From Desulfuromonas sp. SDB (GTDB lineage Bacteria; SDB-A): a stretch of 7,964 nt of DNA. The translations under genes were made by a program, and so were the position numbers. The notes below the pieces were generated by a model. That model made no database searches, was not told where the DNA came from, and was given only the letters and a program-made list of their open reading frames with translations. Positions 1-7,160 of this stretch are shown here, one piece after another (the stretch's first letter is position 1; every line of letters begins with the position of its first letter). The stretch is from positions 1-7,964 of the forward strand of contig LKUE01000266.1 of assembly GCA_001412365.1 (NCBI GenBank), in the 5' to 3' direction.

Positions 1-11
1 AATATCCCCCG

Positions 12-25
12 GTTAATTTATTAAC
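12..25. promoter_or_regulatory. Short palindrome GTTAAT-N2-ATTAAC in the leader
   Basis: Two perfect 6-base inverted arms are separated by TT, about 40 bases upstream of the start at 64. The position would suit an operator or transcription-factor half-sites. In sequence this AT-rich such a palindrome can arise by chance. The true promoter may lie left of the window, and no convincing -10/-35 pair is visible in bases 1-63. Confidence 0.2.
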
Positions 26-47
26 AGAATAAAAAATAAAAACCTGT

Positions 48-56
48 AAAAGGAGG
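48..56 (+). promoter_or_regulatory. Strong Shine-Dalgarno sequence for the secreted protein gene
   Basis: An AAAAGGAGG stretch ends seven bases before the ATG at 64, which is optimal spacing for pairing with the 16S rRNA 3' end. It fixes the start codon and suggests high translation. None of the minus-strand genes whose starts are visible has a comparable site. Confidence 0.85.
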
Positions 57-63
57 TTGGATC

Positions 64-1884
64 ATGAAAGCTTTTTCAGTGATCATTCTAACAGTGATGT
101 CTCTGTCAATTCTTTATTCATCAGGAATTGACTATAGTGGCGGAGGATATGACTTTGCTCCGGTCAGATATGAAAACCCGGAAATAGTAATACCGGATAA
201 TTTCGATATCAACCTGGCAAATGCTGAATTTCATACAGCCAGAGAAAATGGAAATATGGAAACTGCCAATTTGTTATCACTTCAGATTAATCAGTACTGG
301 AAGGAAAATAGAGTTAGAGGGTATGATCCTCTTGATCACGGTTCATCGGTTAATTCAAACCAAAGGGAAACCATAGAATTAAATGAAGATCAAAAACTTC
401 CCAAAGATTACGCTCCATTATGGGGAGATGATGTGAGAGTTGATCCCAGGGATTATATGCGTGACGGCAATGTTGTCAGTTTAAGCAACGGTGAACTTTA
501 CTGCGTGGCAATATATCACCCCTCCGGCGGAGATTACACAATAGTAACCAATAGATCAACTGATGACGGTCAAAACTGGTCAGTTTGTCATGAATATACC
601 GCCTCCGGTTATACCTTTTTGGAACCGAGATTAAGTGTAGCTGACGATACTTTGATACAGTCCTATATTATTGTAAATCCATCAAATGAATTCAGAGCCT
701 GGGTAAGAGTATTTGAACCGGGAGCATCATTGAATTCAATTTACTTCGGTTCTCCTACTCAAACCGGATCTTTCCAGGATAATCCCATATCTGATTTAAG
801 AGTTACCAATGACGGACCAAATTACAGTGCTAAATATGTATTTGCCACCTGGACTGAAACAAATACTTCCGGAACGGATTCCACCTGGGTGATGTTCGCC
901 CGGTCCAATGACATGGATGTCAGTACCTGGAATATTCATGATACTCTGAGAATTTCCTCAGGCAATGGAATTTATTACGATGAAACCAGAATTGCCAATG
1001 GCGATGGTGATAACCTGGTGCTGGCAGCACATCTGCATCCCAATAACTATCCTTATTATGATGAATCAGTAAGAGGTTGGTCTTCTAGCAATGGCGGAGG
1101 TAGTTGGTCAACATATTTTAACATTACTCCCAGCGATAATGACCTGGATGAATCACAACCCGCTATTGCCGGTTCACATAATAATAATAATTGGGCTTGT
1201 ATAGTTACTCAGGAAGATACTGTCCCCGTCAGCGATAAAAATCTGGTAAATTATTATTCCACTGACAACGGAGCCAATTGGACTGAAGCTGGCTGGGTAT
1301 ATCCTGATTCTAACTACTTAGCTTATGTAATGGTGGATTACAACAGTACTGCATTCTATGCGGTTTTCCGCAAAGATCTGGCTAACGGAGATGAAGAAGT
1401 TAAATTTAAACAGGGCAATATTTCCAATCCCAATTCCTGGACCCAATCAGTTACGGTAAATGATAATGTAAATAACCTCAGCGGAGTTTACGGACCTTCG
1501 GTCTGCTACAACTATTCAGCAGACGGAGTATGTGTACTCTGGAATGACTATCAGAGTTCAATCTACAGTCTCTGGTTTGATAATATGTCCTGGACTACCG
1601 GAGTGGAAGAAGAACCGGTGGTTGGTGATATAAATACTGAAATATTCTCAGTTGTTCAAAACGGAAGATCATTCAGAATTAATTATTCTGTAACTGTCCC
1701 GGGTAATGTATCCATTAACATTTTCGATATCAGCGGTAGAAATATAGCTAATGTTTTAAATGAATATAAACAAGCAGGAACTTACAGCTTGAACTATGAG
1801 TCTGATTTCTCCTCAGGGTCATATTTCTTCACCATACAGACCAGCCAGGGGATTCAAACCAAATCCACCTTCTTTGTTAAATAG
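64..1884 (+). CDS. Secreted Asp-box beta-propeller protein with T9SS-type C-terminal sorting domain
   Basis: Predicted exported or cell-surface protein of 606 residues; no enzymatic role can be assigned. Residues 1-20 form a signal peptide (Lys2, hydrophobic core 4-18, Ser/Gly at the probable cleavage region). Residues 47-83 look like a short helical pair. Residues about 134-510 hold seven repeating units of about 53-65 residues. Good Asp-boxes (S-x-D-x-G-x-N-W) lie at 165-172 and 399-406, with a degenerate copy at 341-348. This is the sialidase/BNR-type propeller fold, but I see no sialidase FRIP motif or obvious catalytic set, so a binding role is as likely as hydrolysis. Residues about 527-606 are a FlgD-like/T9SS type A sorting domain: an Ig-like strand pattern with the hallmark INIFDISGR (551-559), then GSYFFTI (585-591) and a short basic C-terminus. 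The ATG has an AGGAGG seven bases upstream. A terminator follows the TAG stop. The propeller and sorting-domain calls are strong; the substrate is unknown. Confidence 0.93.
   Translation: MKAFSVIILTVMSLSILYSSGIDYSGGGYDFAPVRYENPEIVIPDNFDINLANAEFHTARENGNMETANLLSLQINQYWKENRVRGYDPLDHGSSVNSNQRETIELNEDQKLPKDYAPLWGDDVRVDPRDYMRDGNVVSLSNGELYCVAIYHPSGGDYTIVTNRSTDDGQNWSVCHEYTASGYTFLEPRLSVADDTLIQSYIIVNPSNEFRAWVRVFEPGASLNSIYFGSPTQTGSFQDNPISDLRVTNDGPNYSAKYVFATWTETNTSGTDSTWVMFARSNDMDVSTWNIHDTLRISSGNGIYYDETRIANGDGDNLVLAAHLHPNNYPYYDESVRGWSSSNGGGSWSTYFNITPSDNDLDESQPAIAGSHNNNNWACIVTQEDTVPVSDKNLVNYYSTDNGANWTEAGWVYPDSNYLAYVMVDYNSTAFYAVFRKDLANGDEEVKFKQGNISNPNSWTQSVTVNDNVNNLSGVYGPSVCYNYSADGVCVLWNDYQSSIYSLWFDNMSWTTGVEEEPVVGDINTEIFSVVQNGRSFRINYSVTVPGNVSINIFDISGRNIANVLNEYKQAGTYSLNYESDFSSGSYFFTIQTSQGIQTKSTFFVK
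463..1593 (+). repeat. Seven degenerate propeller-blade repeats within the secreted protein
   Basis: Protein-level repeats, not DNA-level. Each unit has a strand of the type 'x-hydrophobic-x-D/N-G-x-hydrophobic-x-hydrophobic-W/Y'. They begin near residues 134, 187, 241, 306, 364, 420 and 476. Several are followed by an Asp-box-like turn (165-172, 341-348, 399-406). The spacing of 53-65 residues fits one blade per unit. The count of seven was made by eye and could be six or eight. Confidence 0.6.
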
Positions 1885-1897
1885 CAGCAACCAAACA

Positions 1898-1929
1898 TGA
1901 GGGGGCAGGAATGCCCCCTTACTTTTCTT
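1898..1929 (+). terminator. Rho-independent terminator after the secreted protein gene
   Basis: The stem GGGGGCA (1901-1907) pairs perfectly with TGCCCCC (1912-1918) around a GGAA tetraloop of the stable GNRA class. It can be extended by an A-T pair (1900/1919), a G-T pair and a further T-A pair. A T-rich run, ttacttttctt, follows on the plus strand. It starts 14 bases after the TAG stop. On the minus strand the hairpin is followed by a poor T-tract, so it mainly terminates the plus-strand gene, though it may also slow the convergent transcript. Confidence 0.88.
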
Positions 1930-1935
1930 AATATC

Positions 1936-3093
1936 TTAAAATTTTCTATTATAAAAAAGCCGGGGCGGTTTGATTATTTTTCCTGATCTTTTATCTACTG
2001 AAGATAAACTGAATTTATGTGAGCTCATCCCCATATAGATGAAGTAAATTTCTCTCTGATAGGTGGTAAAATAAAGATAATTGCTTTCTGAAAATTTAGG
2101 TTTTTCAACAATTTTACTGATTGACTTTTTCCAAAGTTCTTCACTCTGATTACTTACTCTGGAGATGTATATATCCTTGATTTTGGGATTTAAATTAGCT
2201 GAATGGGCAATAACAACACTGGAGGGAGTTCTAGTCAGATATGGCATGGAGCAATTTCCCCGGTTCAACAGCTTGGGATTTAAGAAGGAATCATATAACT
2301 TCTTGGGTTTATCACTGGAAAAATTTATTTTGATATGCAAAAAATATCTCTTGCTTCCCGGTTCAGGGATGAAATCAATATCATATTTATTTGAGCCGGA
2401 GAAATAGGTGTCCGGTTCGGAATTGGACAATGCATATTTATCAAGCGTCACCTTAGGTAAATCACCTAAAGACAAATGTTTAACCCTATCTTCAGGGGAA
2501 ATATCAAATTTAATTTTTTTTGCCTTAACTGTTTCCGGATCAAGCAAATAGGCATAACCTTCATTATCATAAATTACAATAGTCTGTTCAATATGGCTGT
2601 ACACACAAAGCCGTTCATTAAAATCTTTCAATTGGGGATTTTTCTTGATAATCTGTTTTTTTGTGCATAACCTCTTGCCTTTTTTATTATCCACCACAAT
2701 TAGATCTTGATTATCAGTAACTAGAAATAGATAATGGGGATTCATTCCAAATAGTTTAATATATCCACCCATCATTCCCGAACCAAACCGGGATAATTTA
2801 ACTTCATACACAACTCTTTGATATTTAAGATTAATTTTCTTTACTCTAAAATCATGCTGTAAGGACATACCGCTTTTAGAAGTGTGGGTTATCTCATAGT
2901 CCAGAATAAGAAGCAGATAGGTAATTCTATTTTCAGATAGAATATAACCGTCAATTATTTTACCCCGGGCAAAAACGGATTTTAAAACTTCATACAAGAT
3001 AAAAGCAGACGCAAAACCGATCAACATTTTCACTGAAAAAGATAAATTAAAGAAAAATTCCTTAATATTTTGCATGAATTCTAAAATAATCAT
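1936..3093 (-). CDS. Membrane-anchored propeller-like protein of unknown family
   Basis: I do not recognise this 385-residue protein. Residues about 16-41 form one hydrophobic segment followed by basic residues (R43, K45), consistent with an N-terminal signal anchor; topology is not clear from the charges. The rest is soluble and lysine-rich, with repeated strand-turn-strand elements. Three resemble PQQ-type propeller blades: LIVVDNKKGKRL (131-142), YLLDPETVKAKKI (182-194) and LSSVDKRSGKII (363-374). A pattern at about 291-322 ending in an 'SxVSNQSEELWKKSI'-like strand fits 'value in one state, then Trp-containing blade end'. A PA2928-like or quinoprotein-like propeller is possible, but that is a guess from shape. 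Met1 gives a full leader before the anchor; Met7 is an alternative, and neither has a good Shine-Dalgarno. The gene starts 19 bases after the cyclase gene stop, which implies co-transcription and perhaps a sensor or anchor role for that protein. Confidence 0.9.
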   Translation of the reverse strand: MIILEFMQNIKEFFFNLSFSVKMLIGFASAFILYEVLKSVFARGKIIDGYILSENRITYLLLILDYEITHTSKSGMSLQHDFRVKKINLKYQRVVYEVKLSRFGSGMMGGYIKLFGMNPHYLFLVTDNQDLIVVDNKKGKRLCTKKQIIKKNPQLKDFNERLCVYSHIEQTIVIYDNEGYAYLLDPETVKAKKIKFDISPEDRVKHLSLGDLPKVTLDKYALSNSEPDTYFSGSNKYDIDFIPEPGSKRYFLHIKINFSSDKPKKLYDSFLNPKLLNRGNCSMPYLTRTPSSVVIAHSANLNPKIKDIYISRVSNQSEELWKKSISKIVEKPKFSESNYLYFTTYQREIYFIYMGMSSHKFSLSSVDKRSGKIIKPPRLFYNRKF

Positions 3094-3112
3094 TTGCTAA
3101 TAATTTTAAATC

Positions 3113-6100
3113 CTAACTGGCGTTAAGTTTCGTTGATTTTATTCTTTTAACAATCTTCCGGGATTGATTTAAATACTTTTTAGACTGAACTTTATCCCTC
3201 TTTGAATTTAGATATTCAGCATATTGCTTTAGTAAATTTGCATATTCAATATTGTCCTTTTCTCTTTTCATTTCTTTAAGAGAATGTTGCAAATAATTTT
3301 CAGGTTCAGTTCCTTTCCCAGTTATTTTTGAGATTTCCTTTGCCTGCTTAATTGTTGGATCAATATTTGCAAAACAAATACCAATGGAATAATAATAAGT
3401 GTAGCCTTTTGTTTTCAATTCTTTTTCCATTAACAGGGAATTTTTATTGGTTTGAAGGGATTTAAGATATTCTCCATTTAAAGCATAAGTAAGACCCATT
3501 TTTGATGAAATTTCAACTAATCCGATTTTCAAATTAATATTTTCAGCAATACTAAATGCTTTTTTATAATTTTCAATGGCCAGATGATAATCCTCTTTCC
3601 TTCGATAGAGATCACCAATGTACATTGCAGCATAAACTGAACTTCTTTGATCGTTTAATTCTTCACTTATCTTTTTTTTCTGGTTCAGACAATCCAAGGC
3701 AAATTCATAATTGCCTATCTCCATATATATTGTGCCCAAGTTCCCCACTGCTACGCTTAAACCTCTTTGGTCACCTAAATCCAAGGATATTTTTTTCTTG
3801 GTAATAAAACATTCAAATGCACTGCTGATATCCCCCCTATCCACATAAACTGCCCCCATATTTCCCACTGCTGAACTAAGCACTCTTTTATAGCCAATTT
3901 GTTCACAGATCTGTTTAGTTTTTGCAAAGTATTCCATCGCTTTTTCTACTTGGTTACGGTGAAATAATACTGAGCCTAAATTTAAATAAGCTACACTTAA
4001 TCCGAATTTATCATCATTCTTAATGTTGATATTAATTTGTCTCCGGTAACAATTTACTGCTTGATCAAATTCTCCCCTATTCCAGTATATAAGTCCAATA
4101 TTACCCAATGCTATGGAAACAAACTCAGAATTCCCATCATTTTCATGCCTGTTGATTATTTCTCTATAAATATTCATAGCTTCATCATATTTATTCTGTC
4201 TAAAATAAATCTGACCAATATTTGTTTTAAAATTATCCATTTTTACATCAAATTTGTTGATTTTGGCTTGATTTAATCCACTAATTGCTATTTTCAGCGC
4301 ATCTTCCACCTTTTCTTGATAAAGATAAATTTGACTCAACAGGTTTTTTGAATCGAGAATAATCTTCAACTCCAATTCATCAGGTTGTTCAATAAGATAA
4401 ATAAGATCCCTAATTGAACTTTCCCAACTGCCTTGAACAAAATTAATATATGCTCTCAAGTACAATGTTTTATTTTTAATTTTCTTTCCAGGCTTAAGTT
4501 TTAATATTTTTTCACAACAATCTAATGCTTCTAAATTCTTATATTGTTGTTTGTAATGATTCCCAGCACTAGAATAATAGAAAATTGATTTTTGCCTGTT
4601 TCCGGCTAAATAGAAATGAGAGGCAATATCGTAATGATAACTTACTTCTTTGATATATAGTTTCTCCAGACTATCCCCAACCAAACCATGTAATTTAGAT
4701 AATCTAGCTTTCAACTGCATATCATAAACCACATCCCGGTATAGAGAACTGGCAAAGGAATAATGTGACTTATCCGCCTTGATTAATATACCATTTTCAG
4801 TTATTGAATTGACCATATCGGTAAAATTTTCAAATTCAATTTGATTGTTAACTTTAACTAAACTGTAGAGAATATTCAGATCAAAGTCCATGCCCAGAAC
4901 ACTGCATAATTGAATAACTTCTTTTTGTTTTTTGGGTAATTTATCAATTCTGGAAATTATTATCGAAGTTATACTGTCCGGAATCTCCACATCTATTTTA
5001 TTTACTTCATTTACTTGATTATCAAAAATTTCATTATCCTGAAAATATTGGCAAAGCTGTTTTATATAAAATGGATTTCCTTGAGATTTTTTAAAAACAT
5101 AACTAACTAGGGATTCAGGCACATCTTGATTATACATCTGCCTTATGATTTCAGAGCTGTGTTGATAATCAAACCTGTTTAAATTAATCTGTTTGACTTT
5201 CCAACTAGCACTATGATTTATTTCAGATAATTCAATATTTTCAGTAAATCTTCCTGCAGTTATTATTAATACCGGATGATTTTCCAGGCTTCTTAGAAAT
5301 ATTTCCAGAAATTTCTTTGTTTCATCATCAATCCAGTGATAATCATCTATAAACAGGACTACTGGTTTAACTGAACTGAGAACAACTAAAAATTCCTTAA
5401 GAGCAAAAAGAGAATTTTCATATTTTTGCTTTGGTTCAAGTTTATCGTAAACAGTTCCATTTAAATAATCAGCAAACAAAATAAAGCCAATTAACGGTTT
5501 AATTCTAATAAAATTTTGAAAGTAATCCCGATTTAAATCCTGTTTGTCCTTGATAAGGTCTATGCTTTGATTATATCTTTCCTCAAATTTCTGTTTCTTT
5601 GATATTTCATCGGATAATCCCCATTGATTGAAAAAATTTTCCAAAAAGTAAATTATTGGATTTAGTGATTTTCTCAGGATTGAATCACACTTCCAATAGA
5701 ATATTTGAAATTTTTGTTGATAGTCTTCCAGCACATAATTTATCAAGGAAGTTTTCCCAATTCCCATCTCTCCCTGAATATTTACTACACCCTGGAATTT
5801 TCCCTTTTCCAAATCATTAAGACAGTCCTTAAGAATTTTCTTTTCATCATTGCGGTCACAAATTTTTTTGACATCCCAGATGTGATATTGAGGACTGTTT
5901 TTGGCAATTAATTTATAAACAGGCAAGGGACTGGATTTGCCCTTAAAAAGGATATTATCAATTAACTGAATTTTATATCTGTCTGAATATTCCTGTTCTA
6001 TATTCTGAGAAACCCATATCTCTCCAAACTGGGCTTTTTCCATAAACCGGGAAGAGAGATTAACTACTTCTCCAAGAGCAGTATATTGGCATCTTATATC

Positions 6101-7099
6101 ATCTCCAATAAAACCCGAATAAGCTAAACCACGGTTAATGCCCATTTTCACATTCTGATTAATTATGTTTAATCCAAAATCCAATGCTCTTTGCACATTA
6201 TTTTCATGGGATAAGGGAGCGCCAAAGATAATCAAAAAAGTTGCTCCTTTATCTCCAAAATTTAATGAAGAGAAATATCCTCCATAATTTATTACTTCTT
6301 TTAGAATACTACGGATAAAATCGTTTAATAGCTGATGGGAATTATAATTTTTAAAGGACACCAAAACCGAAGTTATATCTCTAAACTCACCCCGGTAAGG
6401 TAAATCAAACACATCATCCGAAACAAAATTTCTGTAGAGATCTGTATCTATAGAAATATCATAAGTTAAATTAGAAAAATTCTTATTTTCATTATCCCCA
6501 GAATTAATTTCTTTTAAAATAAAATAATTCTGATCAAGTCTTTCAACAATGATATCTTCATGATTAACTTGCTGGATAACACTCCGGTCAATTATTATCT
6601 CAGTTTTATCGGAAATCCTCTTGGATTTTGAACATCTGTCAATGGCTTTACCTCTAAAATAATAAGTTTTGATATTTTTATATCCAATAGTCCCCCAGTT
6701 AACCAAACCATGAGAAATTCCGATTTTTAGAGATATGTCAAAGTTGCCAAATTCTGTATACTGAATTCTGTTTTCAATAATATGATTGCTAATCTGATGG
6801 GCACAAGTCAAAGCCATAAGTGTATTGGCTTTTTCACTGGGAAATACAGCAGTTAAACCATCTCCAACAAAACCTGAAATAAATCCGCTATTGATATAAA
6901 TTATGGCAGTGATTGGTTTAAATACCTTTTCCAGTATGACTGATAATGTTTCCGCTCCATGCCTTTTTTCTTTCAACAGTTTTTCAGTAAGAGGAGTGAA
7001 GCCTTTTATATCAATGAATATTGTGGTTGCAGTAAACTGCCCTTGAAATTTACCTTGTCTATCTTTCAGCAGGATAAATTTGGGAACAAGATTTTTCAT
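3113..7099 (-). CDS. Tandem class III cyclase / STAND ATPase / TPR protein, soluble adenylyl cyclase-like architecture
   Basis: Predicted cytoplasmic signalling protein of 1,328 residues; no signal peptide or membrane segment is seen. Residues about 20-170 are cyclase domain 1, with metal-binding aspartates D30 (FIDIKGFT) and D80 (GFVGDG). Residues about 240-395 are cyclase domain 2, where the first aspartate is S248 but D283, N347 and R351 (LGEVVNLSSR) are present. Residues about 415-800 are an AAA_16/STAND ATPase: Walker A GEMGIGKTS (443-451), Walker B VLFIDDYHWID (581-591), a sensor-like R617 and a GNPF motif (674-677). Residues about 835-1240 are TPRs, the last seven or so (994-1233) in exact 40-residue register. 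Domain order and residue split resemble ADCY10: domain 1 binds metal and domain 2 supplies Asn/Arg. The usual adenine-reading lysine is G76 in domain 1 and appears to be Ser near 278 in domain 2, so cyclase activity or nucleotide choice is uncertain. The start is supported by the family-typical VPKFIL motif at residues 5-10, although no clear Shine-Dalgarno precedes it. Confidence 0.95.
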   Translation of the reverse strand: MKNLVPKFILLKDRQGKFQGQFTATTIFIDIKGFTPLTEKLLKEKRHGAETLSVILEKVFKPITAIIYINSGFISGFVGDGLTAVFPSEKANTLMALTCAHQISNHIIENRIQYTEFGNFDISLKIGISHGLVNWGTIGYKNIKTYYFRGKAIDRCSKSKRISDKTEIIIDRSVIQQVNHEDIIVERLDQNYFILKEINSGDNENKNFSNLTYDISIDTDLYRNFVSDDVFDLPYRGEFRDITSVLVSFKNYNSHQLLNDFIRSILKEVINYGGYFSSLNFGDKGATFLIIFGAPLSHENNVQRALDFGLNIINQNVKMGINRGLAYSGFIGDDIRCQYTALGEVVNLSSRFMEKAQFGEIWVSQNIEQEYSDRYKIQLIDNILFKGKSSPLPVYKLIAKNSPQYHIWDVKKICDRNDEKKILKDCLNDLEKGKFQGVVNIQGEMGIGKTSLINYVLEDYQQKFQIFYWKCDSILRKSLNPIIYFLENFFNQWGLSDEISKKQKFEERYNQSIDLIKDKQDLNRDYFQNFIRIKPLIGFILFADYLNGTVYDKLEPKQKYENSLFALKEFLVVLSSVKPVVLFIDDYHWIDDETKKFLEIFLRSLENHPVLIITAGRFTENIELSEINHSASWKVKQINLNRFDYQHSSEIIRQMYNQDVPESLVSYVFKKSQGNPFYIKQLCQYFQDNEIFDNQVNEVNKIDVEIPDSITSIIISRIDKLPKKQKEVIQLCSVLGMDFDLNILYSLVKVNNQIEFENFTDMVNSITENGILIKADKSHYSFASSLYRDVVYDMQLKARLSKLHGLVGDSLEKLYIKEVSYHYDIASHFYLAGNRQKSIFYYSSAGNHYKQQYKNLEALDCCEKILKLKPGKKIKNKTLYLRAYINFVQGSWESSIRDLIYLIEQPDELELKIILDSKNLLSQIYLYQEKVEDALKIAISGLNQAKINKFDVKMDNFKTNIGQIYFRQNKYDEAMNIYREIINRHENDGNSEFVSIALGNIGLIYWNRGEFDQAVNCYRRQININIKNDDKFGLSVAYLNLGSVLFHRNQVEKAMEYFAKTKQICEQIGYKRVLSSAVGNMGAVYVDRGDISSAFECFITKKKISLDLGDQRGLSVAVGNLGTIYMEIGNYEFALDCLNQKKKISEELNDQRSSVYAAMYIGDLYRRKEDYHLAIENYKKAFSIAENINLKIGLVEISSKMGLTYALNGEYLKSLQTNKNSLLMEKELKTKGYTYYYSIGICFANIDPTIKQAKEISKITGKGTEPENYLQHSLKEMKREKDNIEYANLLKQYAEYLNSKRDKVQSKKYLNQSRKIVKRIKSTKLNAS
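3401..4120 (-). repeat. TPR array with 120-base period in the cyclase gene
   Basis: Residues 994-1233 split into six full 40-residue units starting at 994, 1034, 1074, 1114, 1154 and 1194. Each has the core 'xxNLGxIYxxxGxYxxAxxxYxxxxxI'. A more diverged unit starts near 957. DNA similarity persists between adjacent units: around 3731-3760 and 3851-3880 the same codons recur exactly 120 bases apart, suggesting fairly recent internal duplication or conversion. Helical solenoids of this type bind proteins or peptides. Confidence 0.85.
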
Positions 7100-7160
7100 A
7101 TAACTTTTTTTTATGTTTTAATTATTATGAAAGTCCTGATTTCTATAAATTAATAATATC

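Noticed and set aside
21-49. Possible -35 (TTAACA) with a -10 about 17 bases downstream
   Set aside because: The -10 position would be CTGTAA, overlapping the ribosome binding site, which leaves no room for a leader. Not a credible promoter.
51-66. GGTTGGATCA next to the start codon resembles the 3' end of 16S rRNA
   Set aside because: The match is only about ten bases, and the upstream sequence is not rRNA-like. It is a Shine-Dalgarno followed by chance similarity.
1898-1929. Fully bidirectional terminator for the convergent genes
   Set aside because: The minus-strand side of the hairpin is followed by catgtttgg rather than a T-run, so only the plus direction is well supported.
2165-2407. 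Short plus-strand open frames opposite the minus-strand genes (also 2476-2670, 3556-3804, 4037-4276, 5705-5911, 6959-7153)
   Set aside because: They lie antisense to well-supported coding sequence, show no domain-like composition, and have no consistent ribosome binding sites.
6600-7042. Cyclase domain 1 as a decayed, non-functional remnant
   Set aside because: Both metal aspartates are intact, the frame is uninterrupted, and the altered residues match the C1 role in ADCY10-like enzymes. Specialisation is a better explanation than decay.
7100-7160. AT-only inverted repeat (ATTATTA ... TAATAAT) in the gap between the two TPR genes, as a terminator or operator
   Set aside because: A seven-pair A/T stem with a loop of over 20 bases is too weak and is expected by chance in such AT-rich sequence.
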